From NCBI GenBank assembly GCA_023429545.1, contig JAEYUU010000708.1, forward strand, positions 1 to 14,563: 14,563 bases of DNA, in the 5' to 3' direction. This document shows positions 7,431 through 14,562 of this stretch, piece by piece. The stretch's first letter is position 1, and each line of letters opens with the position of its first letter. Under the pieces are notes generated by a model. It ran no database searches. It had not been told where the DNA came from and saw nothing but the letters and a program-made list of their open reading frames with translations. A program made the translations under genes and the position numbers. The stretch comes from Verrucomicrobiota bacterium. GTDB lineage: Bacteria; Verrucomicrobiota; Verrucomicrobiia; Verrucomicrobiales; Verrucomicrobiaceae.

Positions 7431-8162
7431 TTAGAGGATGCCGCCATCAATCTTGAGAGTGGCCCCGGTGATATACGATGCCTGCGCCGATGCAAGGAAA
7501 AGCACCGCTGCGGCCACCTCTTCCGGCCTGCCGAGACGGCGCATGGGGATGCGTTGCGTGGCGGCGCGTTTCTGCTCGGCATCCATTTCGGAGAGCGCTT
7601 CGGTGTCGATGTATCCCGGGCACACGGCATTCACGGTGATGCCGGCGCGGGCCACCTCCTTGGCGAAGCTTTGGGTGAGGCCCACCATGCCCGCCTTGGC
7701 GGCGGCATAGTTCGCCTGGCCCGCGGGGGACATCAGTGCGCTCAGCGAGGAAATGTTGATGATGCGCCCAAAGCGCTGACCTATCATGACACGTGCCACG
7801 GCACGGCAGCCGAGGAAAGTGCCGCTGAGGTTGCTTTGAAGAACGTCGTTCCACTGGGCATCGGTCATCGTCGCCAGCAGGGCATCCTCGTGGTGCCCGG
7901 CATTGTTCACCAGCACGTCGACCCGCCCGGTCGCCCTGGTAATCGTCTCGACGGCGATGGTCCACTGATCCTGGATGGTCACGTCCAGCTCGATGATCTG
8001 GCACCGCTCCGCATGCTGGCTGGCGAGTGCCTCGGCCCTGTCCCGCCGTGAGCGCACGCCCAGCCACACCCGGTTGCCCGCATCGGCGTTGAGGAAGGCT
8101 TCGCCCAACGCGAGGCCCAGTCCGCCGTTGCCGCCCGTGATGAGTATGGAAGTGCCTGACAT
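7431..8162 (-). CDS. 3-oxoacyl-ACP reductase, FabG-like short-chain dehydrogenase
   Basis: A 243-residue classical short-chain dehydrogenase/reductase predicted to reduce the beta-keto group of acyl-ACP with NAD(P)H. The Rossmann glycine motif TGGNGGLG is at residues 9-16 and NNAG at 86-89. The catalytic tetrad is Asn111, Ser139 (INISSLSAL), Tyr152 and Lys156 (YAAAK). PGYIDTEALSEM and the C-terminal YITGATLKIDGGIL complete the FabG pattern. ATG 8162 is chosen because the glycine motif follows at the normal distance; the open frame upstream overlaps the preceding gene and does not look like FabG. The gene lies 47 bp after the degenerate synthase and before the carrier gene, pointing to a locus-specific ketoreductase. 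Other reductase substrates cannot be excluded from sequence alone. Confidence 0.92.
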   Translation of the reverse strand: MSGTSILITGGNGGLGLALGEAFLNADAGNRVWLGVRSRRDRAEALASQHAERCQIIELDVTIQDQWTIAVETITRATGRVDVLVNNAGHHEDALLATMTDAQWNDVLQSNLSGTFLGCRAVARVMIGQRFGRIINISSLSALMSPAGQANYAAAKAGMVGLTQSFAKEVARAGITVNAVCPGYIDTEALSEMDAEQKRAATQRIPMRRLGRPEEVAAAVLFLASAQASYITGATLKIDGGIL

Positions 8163-8209
8163 GCGCGGAACATGGCCATGGTGCAGGCCAGCACAAGTCT
8201 GCCTTCCAC

Positions 8210-9265
8210 TCAGACGGCCCTGCCGAGCACCGCTCCCACGGCCTGCTCGGTCAGCCCCACGGCGCTGATGGCGACCTGGGTGCTGTCGCCGCGGGCAATG
8301 GACTCGCAAGCCAGAACGGTCTGCCAGCCGGCTGTCACGCCGTAGGCCTCGCCCACCACAGGACGCAGGCGAAGCTGCCTGCCTTTCCACCCTTTCCAGG
8401 CAGCGCGCTCAGCGGCATCGGCGCGAGGCGCGGCACCCAGCCCGTTGCACAGCAGCACCGTGGCTTCGTCCTCGGTGAGCATCTCACCAAGCTCGCGGCG
8501 AATCTGGATCGCGGCGGCGGTCAGGTTGGTGCCATTGCCATAGGTCCATGACTCGGTCACCCCCAGCAGTTGTACGCCTTGGCCCTCTTTTTTAGGCCCT
8601 TGCCCCTTCTCCATCAGCACTGCCGCAGCGCCTTCTGCCGTGGCGCCATCCTTGTCAAAAACCAGTAACGCTTCATCGGTCAGCCAGTCAAGTTCCTCCG
8701 CCGCGACCACGAGCACGGCATCGACTTCTTCATCCTCCAGCCATTGCGCTCCCATGTCCATGCCACGCAGGAACTGGCTGGAATCTCCCACCAGGGTGCA
8801 GTTGATCTCCGGCGACCCCGCGAGGGCGGCGATGTGGCTGGCGGGCGCATTGTACACGGTCTCGGGAAACAGGATCGGGCTGGCCAGTGCAGGATCGGCC
8901 AGCGCCTCGGCAAAGAATCGCCTGCTGAACTGCACGCACCCGTTGGTGGTGCAGAAGATGACGCCGGTCTTCCATGCTCCGCTCTGGGCGGCCGCCAGAC
9001 GCTCCGGCCCCAACGCCTCCATGGCAGCGCCCACTGCGTGACGTGCCGCCGCCGTCGTGCGGCGCATGCGACTGTGTTTCACCCAGTCCGGCGCAGGCGT
9101 GAGCGCGGGCACCTTCCTGATGCAGCATTTCGGCGCATCCTCCGAGCGATGTCCGGCGGAGCAGGGCAGGGGAACCTTCTCCTTCACGGCATGATAGAGC
9201 GAGGAGGCGCTCCACCCCGCCGGCGATACCGCGCCCCATCCGGTGATGTGAATGCCGCCACTCAT
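8210..9265 (-). CDS. Degenerate ketoacyl synthase, chain-length-factor type
   Basis: A 351-residue thiolase-fold protein related to the beta-ketoacyl synthase N-terminal-like family (Ketoacyl-synt_2), shorter than the usual 400-420 residues. It keeps fold landmarks such as HITGWGAVSPAG, FPETVYNAPASHIAALAG and VDAVLVVAAEE. None of the three catalytic residues is present. The Cys position falls in LVGDSSQF (Ser162 by ungapped comparison with the neighbouring synthase). The first His is replaced by Asn274 in LLCNGLGAAPRADAAE and the second by Glu306 in VVGEAYGVTAG. The C-terminal FGFGG motif is also missing. It is therefore probably a structural partner of the intact synthase, like the chain length factor of type II polyketide and aryl polyene systems. 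The start overlaps the synthase stop (ATGA), and equal expression of two subunits fits this. Confidence 0.82.
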   Translation of the reverse strand: MSGGIHITGWGAVSPAGWSASSLYHAVKEKVPLPCSAGHRSEDAPKCCIRKVPALTPAPDWVKHSRMRRTTAAARHAVGAAMEALGPERLAAAQSGAWKTGVIFCTTNGCVQFSRRFFAEALADPALASPILFPETVYNAPASHIAALAGSPEINCTLVGDSSQFLRGMDMGAQWLEDEEVDAVLVVAAEELDWLTDEALLVFDKDGATAEGAAAVLMEKGQGPKKEGQGVQLLGVTESWTYGNGTNLTAAAIQIRRELGEMLTEDEATVLLCNGLGAAPRADAAERAAWKGWKGRQLRLRPVVGEAYGVTAGWQTVLACESIARGDSTQVAISAVGLTEQAVGAVLGRAV

Positions 9266-10515
9266 GCCGCTCTCCTGAAAATGAGCGTGGCATTGGCTCC
9301 GCCGAACCCGAAGGAATTGGTGAGCGTGCAGTCCAGTTGCGCCTCGCGCGGCACTCGCACCAGATCAAAGGTGCAGACCGGGTCGGGCGTTTCCACGCTG
9401 CAACTGGCGGGGACGAAGCCTTCACGCATGGCCAGGAGGCAGATGACCGCCTCCACTGCGCCTGCGCCACCGAGCAGATGGCCAATGGCGGACTTGGTGC
9501 TGCTGACCATCACCCTGCCCACATCCCTGCCCGCCCAGCGCTGAATGGCGGCGCCTTCCGCCGCGTCATTGAGCGGGGTGCCGGTGCCATGAGAGTTGAT
9601 GTACTGTATCATATCTGGTGTCACCTGTGCCTCGCGGCAGGCGCGGGTCATGCTCAGCAATGCGGCTTCTCCCTGCGGATGTGGCTGGGTGAGGTGATGT
9701 AAATCCGTGCTCGCGCCATAGCCTGAAATTTCCGCGAGAATGTTCGCGCCGCGGGCGAGGGCATCCTCGAGCCGCTCCAACGTGACGAGAGCGGCGCCTT
9801 CACCCAGGGCAAGACCATCTCGATTGGCATCAAACGGGCGTGGCAGCGTGGTGCTCAGCGCCTGGAGGGAATCAAATCCGGCAAACACCATGTGCGCCAG
9901 CGCATCGTACCCGCCGGCGAGTGCACGACGGGCGCGCCCGGTTTTCACCAGGCGGAATGCCTGACCGATGGCGTTGGCTCCGGAAGCACATGCATTCGCG
10001 ATGATTGTCAGCGGTCCGCTCACGCCGATGGCGATCTGCAGGTGCTGCGCCTGGGTATGCGGCAGATAGGTGATGACCTTCTCCGCCAGCGAGGCCTTTG
10101 TAGAGGGCGCTGCTGTCTTGCCGAGAAAGTAGGCTTCTCCCACCCCCATGGCACCGGCACTGGTGCCGAGGCAGAGCGGCACCTGTTGGCCCGCAAGCGA
10201 TCCGTTGTTCCACCCGCTCTGTTGCAGGGCCTCCACTCCCGCGTGGATGAGCAGGCGGGAGGCGCGATCCAGCCGACGTACCTGCCGCGGGTTGAGCTTC
10301 GTCTCCGGAAAAATCTCGGGGAAGAGGACTTCACCCGCACGTTGCACCCGCTGACGGCTGGCGTCAAAAACGGTGATGTCACGGAAAGCCAGTCTGCCCG
10401 TGCGGAAGCCCTCGGCGTTCTCTCTCCAGCCGTTGCCCATGCTCGTGATGAGGCCCGCTCCGGTGATGACCACCCGGTGCGCGCCTCCACTTTTCTGGCC
10501 TGCACGATACGGCAT
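9262..10515 (-). CDS. Beta-ketoacyl-ACP synthase (FabF-like), catalytic subunit
   Basis: A 417-residue condensing enzyme predicted to join malonyl-ACP units to an acyl primer with loss of carbon dioxide. The catalytic Cys176 lies in ANACASGANAIG, His309 in NSHGTGTPLNDAAE and His346 in STKSAIGHLLGGAGA. The C-terminal SFGFGGANATLIF is intact, so the enzyme should be active. ATG 10515 is chosen: it places RVVITGAGLITSMGNGW at the usual distance, whereas an upstream TTG at 10569 would add 18 residues. It is the first gene of the minus-strand operon and overlaps the degenerate synthase by 4 bp, implying a heterodimer. It is divergent from the acyl ligase. Its placement in a cassette with ligase, reductase and carrier argues against its being the housekeeping FabF, though substrate and chain length cannot be read from the sequence. 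Confidence 0.93.
   Translation of the reverse strand: MPYRAGQKSGGAHRVVITGAGLITSMGNGWRENAEGFRTGRLAFRDITVFDASRQRVQRAGEVLFPEIFPETKLNPRQVRRLDRASRLLIHAGVEALQQSGWNNGSLAGQQVPLCLGTSAGAMGVGEAYFLGKTAAPSTKASLAEKVITYLPHTQAQHLQIAIGVSGPLTIIANACASGANAIGQAFRLVKTGRARRALAGGYDALAHMVFAGFDSLQALSTTLPRPFDANRDGLALGEGAALVTLERLEDALARGANILAEISGYGASTDLHHLTQPHPQGEAALLSMTRACREAQVTPDMIQYINSHGTGTPLNDAAEGAAIQRWAGRDVGRVMVSSTKSAIGHLLGGAGAVEAVICLLAMREGFVPASCSVETPDPVCTFDLVRVPREAQLDCTLTNSFGFGGANATLIFRRAA
9271..9276 (-). promoter_or_regulatory. Ribosome binding site for the degenerate synthase
   Basis: On the minus strand AGGAGA lies inside the end of the active synthase gene, five bases before ATG 9265. Together with the ATGA overlap it supports that start and translational coupling of the two synthase subunits. 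Confidence 0.75.
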
Positions 10516-10651
10516 CAGATGAGGTAACGCAGCGCTGCGCCCCTTGGCAAACGATTGTTCACCGTGCAAAAGTCCCGGAGTGACGAGTTCTCCGAAAAGA
10601 GGGTGCTGCTTCGCCGCTTGCGCCTGCCGCTGTGTGGTCTAGAAGACATGA
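10516..10651. promoter_or_regulatory. Divergent promoter region of the synthase locus, with palindrome
   Basis: This 136-bp gap must drive both the synthase operon and the ligase. It contains a perfect 12-bp palindrome, CGCAGCGCTGCG, at 10528-10539, 13 bp before the synthase ATG, and a weaker CGGAG/CTCCG inverted repeat at 10576-10594. Either could be a regulator site. The GC-rich palindrome could also form a hairpin in the synthase leader. No convincing -10/-35 elements were found. Confidence 0.4.
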
Positions 10652-11932
10652 ATGCTCTATGCCCGCTGGCAGCAAACGCTCTCCCTGCATCGCGACGAAG
10701 CCGCGATGGTGGATGCTGTTTCCGGGGCCACATGGACCTTTGCCGCGTTACAACAATCGCTGGATTCCCTGCCCGCGCTCGCGGCGGGAGCCCTGCACGT
10801 GGCCTCCATGGCGGATGGCGTGCTCGCGTTTGTGATCCGGACCCTGTGGGCCTGGAGGGACGGCGCGGTGCTCTGCCCCATGGAGCGCGAGGGCGGCTGC
10901 GTGCCGGACGTCCGGGGCATGCCCGCCGGGATCGCCCATCTCAAGATGACTTCCGGCAGCACCGGGGAACCTCGCACCGTGATGTTCCGGGCCGGGCAAC
11001 TCGCGGCAGACGCGGAGAACATCCGGCGCACCATGGGGTTGGACCGCGCCTGTCCAAATGTCGCGGTCATCAGCCTCGCACACAGCTACGGGTTCTCAAA
11101 TGTTGTCCTGCCACTCCTGCTTCAAGGTCATCCGCTGATGATGGTGCCGGATGCGCTTCCGTCCTCCCAGCGCGCCGCATGCGACCGTGGCTGCCGCGTG
11201 ACGGTGCCCGCGGTGCCCGCGATGTGGCGCGCGTGGTGGAAGAGCGGTCTCATCAAGGACATGCCCATCGCCCTCGCCATCTCGGCAGGGGCACCTCTTC
11301 CACTGGAGGTGGAGCGTGGCGTGTTTGAGGAGACCGGCGTCAAGATTCACAACTTCTTCGGCAGCAGCGAGTGTGGCGGCATCGCGTATGATCGCACCTA
11401 CACTCCGCGCGAGGATGCGGCGCTCGCTGGCACCGCCATGGATGGCGTGACCTTGGGCCTTCGCGAAGGGGGGCGTCTGGTGGTGGAGAGCGCCGCTGCA
11501 GGCGAAGGATACTGGCCTTCTGGTGATGAGTCACTCGGTGGTGGCCGCTTCGTCACGACAGATCTGGTGGAACTACAGGACGGCGCCGTGCTCATGCGTG
11601 GCCGGGTGAGCGACGCCATCAATATCGCGGGCCGCAAGCTCAACCCCACTGAGGTGGAGGCTGCGCTGCTCTCGTGCGAAGGCGTGCGGCACTGTGTGGT
11701 CTTTGGCGCGCCCAGCGCGGATGCCGCGCGCTTCGAAGATACGATTGCCTGTGTGAACGCCGCAGAGGACATCACCCCAGCACGTCTCTCTTCCTGGCTC
11801 GGCGAGCGGCTGCAGACGTGGCAGCTTCCGCGGAAATACTGGCTCTGTCCCGAACTCACGCCCAATGGACGGGGGAAAATCTCACGGACGGAGTGGAGGG
11901 AGCGGTGGCTGAGTGGCCATAAGGCAGGATAA
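10652..11932 (+). CDS. Short AMP-forming acyl ligase (ANL superfamily)
   Basis: A 426-residue adenylate-forming enzyme predicted to activate a carboxylic acid with ATP and pass it to the carrier protein or CoA. Motif A3 is MTSGSTGEPRTVMF at residues 99-112, in which the usual PKG is replaced by PRT. Motif A5 is NFFGSSECGG at 234-243 and A7 is TTDL at 302-305. The hinge region A8 is GRVSDAINIAGRKLNPTEVE at 317-336. The catalytic Lys409 lies in PNGRGKISR. It is about 100 residues shorter than typical acyl-CoA synthetases, mainly at the N-terminus, as in ligases that load starter acids in aryl polyene clusters. It is transcribed away from the synthase operon across a shared 136-bp promoter region, which supports a role in priming it. 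Substrate is unknown. No terminator is seen before the next plus-strand gene. Confidence 0.88.
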   Translation: MLYARWQQTLSLHRDEAAMVDAVSGATWTFAALQQSLDSLPALAAGALHVASMADGVLAFVIRTLWAWRDGAVLCPMEREGGCVPDVRGMPAGIAHLKMTSGSTGEPRTVMFRAGQLAADAENIRRTMGLDRACPNVAVISLAHSYGFSNVVLPLLLQGHPLMMVPDALPSSQRAACDRGCRVTVPAVPAMWRAWWKSGLIKDMPIALAISAGAPLPLEVERGVFEETGVKIHNFFGSSECGGIAYDRTYTPREDAALAGTAMDGVTLGLREGGRLVVESAAAGEGYWPSGDESLGGGRFVTTDLVELQDGAVLMRGRVSDAINIAGRKLNPTEVEAALLSCEGVRHCVVFGAPSADAARFEDTIACVNAAEDITPARLSSWLGERLQTWQLPRKYWLCPELTPNGRGKISRTEWRERWLSGHKAG

Positions 11933-12017
11933 ATGATGGGAGGGCAATTTCGCTGGCTGGACGAGCTTTTCCGTTGGAGGTCTCTGTGAAGTCTGTTGTG
12001 CTGGCAGCCTGCAGACC

Positions 12018-12023
12018 GGAAGG
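12018..12023 (+). promoter_or_regulatory. Ribosome binding site selecting a GTG start
   Basis: GGAAGG lies six bases before GTG 12030 and supports that rare start codon for the exported protein that follows. It is the clearest ribosome binding signal between the ligase and this gene. Confidence 0.6.
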
Positions 12024-12029
12024 TGCTCC

Positions 12030-12722
12030 GTGAACCTCAAGAACCAGATAACCGCTGTGAAACGGAACATTCTACTGACTCTGCTTGCGCCCCTTCTTCT
12101 GTGTCTGGAGCAGGGACAGATGATGGCCGCGCCTGATCCGGTCGTGGTGAGCATGAGCGTGGAAGGCAAGCTCTCGATCGATGGCAAGGAGGTGACGGCG
12201 CTGGAGTCACCTTCGGCGTTTGTGAAGCGCATGGAGGAAATTGATGGTGGAACCATTGTGAAGTGGATGGATCCCAAGCGGGATTTCTTCATGTTTCCCA
12301 GGCTCGGGATCACGGTCTATCACGATCGAGGCAATGACGATGCCGAGGTGATCAACGTTCTCTTGTCCTTGCGCGAAGGAAAGGACCTGCCCTTGGAGAC
12401 CTTCGTGGGAAGCCTGGCGGTGGAGGGCATCTCCGTCCCCAAGAATGCCGCTGGCCAGTACAGTGCGCAGGAGGTGCGCAAGGCTCTCAAGACGCTGAAT
12501 CCCGAGGCCAACGACAAAATCGAGGGGCCTAATGCGGCTGTCGTGATCGGGCACCTCCCCTGGTATGACTTTTTGTATTTCAGTCCCGAGCCGGACGGTC
12601 GCATCAAGGAAATCTCCCTCGGAGTGGTACTCACCAGGGGACGGATGGCCTGGATGCGGGTCAATGGCGAGCAGATGCGGCGTGAAGCGCTAAAGCGGCA
12701 GTCCCAACGGGGCCAGCAGTAG
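12030..12722 (+). CDS. Exported protein of unknown function
   Basis: A 230-residue protein starting at GTG 12030 with an N-terminal hydrophobic segment at about residues 13-27 (NILLTLLAPLLLCLEQG). A probable cleavage follows at MMAAPD, so it is likely periplasmic. I cannot name a family with confidence. Its organisation recalls small proteins of the DUF7738 type: a VEGKLSIDGKEVTA strand pair, an aromatic strand with DFFMFPRLGITVYHDRGN, and LPLETFVGSLAVEGISVP. That is a weak guess. The C-terminus is basic and Gln-rich (RREALKRQSQRGQQ). It starts 97 bp after the ligase stop with no terminator between them, so read-through from the ligase promoter is possible. A link to the synthase locus is unproven. 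Confidence 0.7.
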   Translation: MNLKNQITAVKRNILLTLLAPLLLCLEQGQMMAAPDPVVVSMSVEGKLSIDGKEVTALESPSAFVKRMEEIDGGTIVKWMDPKRDFFMFPRLGITVYHDRGNDDAEVINVLLSLREGKDLPLETFVGSLAVEGISVPKNAAGQYSAQEVRKALKTLNPEANDKIEGPNAAVVIGHLPWYDFLYFSPEPDGRIKEISLGVVLTRGRMAWMRVNGEQMRREALKRQSQRGQQ

Positions 12723-12847
12723 CGGGCACTGCTGAGTGCGGGGTGGATGTTTCCAAGGTCGCTGCCGGCATTCCGAGATCGATCTCAAAGTTTGCTTGGA
12801 GCACTGCGCATGGTGGCTATGCTTTCATTGTAAACTTCCACTTCGCC

Positions 12848-13972
12848 ATGGCCAGCACTGCACCCCAGACATTCACGGGAGAGGTGGTGTATCTTTTCGC
12901 CATCGATGTTGCTTATGAACTGAAGCGCCCGGTGCCGGAGACGCTTCTGGGCCAGTCGCTGCTGCCTCACCAGGTGGGCCCAGCGAAACGCAGTCCCAAG
13001 CAGCATCTCTTCCAGCATCTACGCGCGGCGCGCCTGGAGCCCGTGCAAATGTCGTCGCCGTTTGGCGAGGTGTTGGTCCAGCGCATGGTCAAGGTGCTCC
13101 CCATCGGCGCGGTGAGCATCATGCTGCGAGTTCCTTATACGGTATCACGACTTGAGGAACTCAGTGCGTTTCATCGTCCCGCCTTCGCCCAGGAGGTTGT
13201 CCATCAGCACCTCGTCGCGCTTGCGGGGTCCATCCACGCTGAGCTTGCTCCTTATGCCGTGCGGCCTGCCGCTGCGTTGCCGGAGGGAGAGGCATACACA
13301 GTCTTCTGCCTGAGCACGCCGAAGGAAAATCAGGATGGTGCGCCTTTTCAATCGGAGCCCTGGTTCGAGGCAAACCGGCGGGACATTGCCGCCATCCTCA
13401 CCCTTGAACCGGATGGCAGCCTGCTTTCGCAGCAGGAGGCGGAGGAGTCCACGAGCCAGTTCCTTTCCTATTATCGCACCGATCTGGTCGTGGTGGACTG
13501 GGATGCAGCCCTCGTCATGGATCAGCCGGCGGATGTGGAGGAAACCCTTCATGTGCTGGAACTCGCGAACCTCCAGCTTGAGGAACTTATCGCGTATGAC
13601 CGCCTGCTGGATGCCGCTCTGGAGCGTTCCTATGCGGATCTGCTTCATCCGCCGAAACGCTTCAGCAGAACCACGCTTTTGCAGCGACTGCGTGAGGTGC
13701 GCATCGATCTGGCGCGCTTCAGTGATGAGCTTTCGAACATCACCAAGTTCTTTGGAGACTGGCATCTCGCGCGCCTTTACGAAACCGTCTCGCGCCGCTT
13801 CCACCTTGGCGACTGGCATCGCACCATCGATGACAAGCTCAAGACGCTGGACGATCTCTACGAGATGCTCAAGCAGGAGCAGAACCACCGGCTCATGGTT
13901 TTTCTGGAGGCGTCCATCGTGGTGATGTTTCTGATCGACATCATCGTGCTTTTCGGCGGGCTGATGAAGTGA
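12848..13972 (+). CDS. RMND1/DUF155-like protein with C-terminal membrane anchor
   Basis: A 374-residue protein whose C-terminal half resembles the RMD1/RMND1 (DUF155) family. It has DLVVVDWDAALVMD at 212-225, a long helical region rich in Leu and Glu (VLELANLQLEELIAYDRLLD), and DWHLARLYETVSRRFHLGDW. It ends with KLKTLDDLYEMLKQEQNHR and a single hydrophobic helix at about 352-371, EASIVVMFLIDIIVLFGG. The family's role in bacteria is unknown; eukaryotic members act at mitochondrial or other membranes. The tail helix would anchor it with the bulk in the cytoplasm. ATG 12848 is chosen because FTGEVVYLFAIDVAYEL begins a normal first strand. An in-frame GTG at 12743 would add 35 residues of uncertain coding quality, and neither has a strong ribosome binding site. 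The family assignment is from pattern memory. Confidence 0.68.
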   Translation: MASTAPQTFTGEVVYLFAIDVAYELKRPVPETLLGQSLLPHQVGPAKRSPKQHLFQHLRAARLEPVQMSSPFGEVLVQRMVKVLPIGAVSIMLRVPYTVSRLEELSAFHRPAFAQEVVHQHLVALAGSIHAELAPYAVRPAAALPEGEAYTVFCLSTPKENQDGAPFQSEPWFEANRRDIAAILTLEPDGSLLSQQEAEESTSQFLSYYRTDLVVVDWDAALVMDQPADVEETLHVLELANLQLEELIAYDRLLDAALERSYADLLHPPKRFSRTTLLQRLREVRIDLARFSDELSNITKFFGDWHLARLYETVSRRFHLGDWHRTIDDKLKTLDDLYEMLKQEQNHRLMVFLEASIVVMFLIDIIVLFGGLMK

Positions 13973-13977
13973 TGATC

Positions 13978-14008
13978 AAAAAAAGCCCGCCAGTTTCGTG
14001 GCGGGCTT
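13978..14008 (-). terminator. Rho-independent terminator
   Basis: A perfect 10-bp GC-rich inverted repeat (AAGCCCGCCA and TGGCGGGCTT, 6-base loop) is flanked on the left by a run of seven A. Read on the minus strand this is a strong stem followed by seven U, the textbook terminator for the YcgQ-type gene ending at 14038. On the plus strand only two T follow the stem, so it should work less well there, although it sits five bases after the DUF155-like stop codon. Confidence 0.9.
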
Positions 14009-14037
14009 CGGGCCTTCGGTTCGTCGGCAAGTGGTAC

Positions 14038-14562
14038 TCAGTAGATCATCTGATTCTCCGGCGCTGCCGTCTCCACCATGCTGGTGGCTTCCATCACGGG
14101 AACGGTCTGGCCGCCCTCCTGTTGGAAGGTCATCTTGCCCACCACCTTCACCCAGGTCATGTCCTTGAGCTGCGGCGCGGTTTTGCCGAACTCAACGGGG
14201 ATGGAATACGGGCGGGCATCCGCCGCGCAACATTGCACCAGCATCCGGAACAGGCGCACTCGCGTGCCCTTCTCGTTGTTCACCTTCTCGGGGAGAATCT
14301 GCCCGATGGTTTCCACCGGCTGTCCTGCGAGCACGGACTGCACCTCCTTGTCACCCGCGGTGTAGTAGAGTTCGGTGACCTCCAGCATGAAGTTTCCTTC
14401 GGGACTCTTGGGCACCTGGGCCTCCAAGTCTTTCAGCGTGAAGGAGCCATAGCTCTTGGTTTCGGCTCCCTTGGCAGCCTGCTTTTCCACTTCAGCCACA
14501 TTCACCTTGGGCATCACATCCTGCGGGCCGGGTGCGGTTCCCGGGGCCGGGGCGGCGGAGGG
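14038..14562 (-). CDS. YcgQ-type (TIGR03943/DUF1980) membrane protein, C-terminal part (partial)
   Basis: The reading frame is open through the right edge of the window, so the start and the expected N-terminal membrane helices are missing. The visible 174 codons begin with a Pro/Ala/Gly-rich linker (PSAAPAPGTAPGPQD). They continue with GQPVETIGQILPEKVNNEKG, the signature RLFRMLVQCCAADARPYSI with adjacent cysteines (codons at 14227-14232), and WVKVVGKMTFQ. The end PVMEATSMVETAAPENQMIY matches the typical C-terminus of the family. Family members are usually encoded next to a YcgR-type permease and are thought to act in transport across the membrane; the substrate is not established. A permease gene may lie just right of the window. 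The internal GTG at 14517 is not the true start because the linker and frame continue upstream of it. A strong terminator follows the gene. Confidence 0.8.
   Translation of the reverse strand, partial: PSAAPAPGTAPGPQDVMPKVNVAEVEKQAAKGAETKSYGSFTLKDLEAQVPKSPEGNFMLEVTELYYTAGDKEVQSVLAGQPVETIGQILPEKVNNEKGTRVRLFRMLVQCCAADARPYSIPVEFGKTAPQLKDMTWVKVVGKMTFQQEGGQTVPVMEATSMVETAAPENQMIY

Noticed and set aside
7251..8051. 266-codon plus-strand frame opposite the reductase and carrier genes
   Set aside because: It is His/Gly/Arg-rich antisense to a well-supported FabG and carrier protein, with no motif.
8163..8390. N-terminal extension of the reductase frame upstream of 8162
   Set aside because: It would overlap the degenerate synthase gene, and its sequence is Arg/Gly-rich shadow translation before the normal SDR start.
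12743..12847. GTG 12743 as start of the DUF155-like protein
   Set aside because: Not excluded, but the 35 added residues show no clear family character and the ATG at 12848 begins a plausible first strand.
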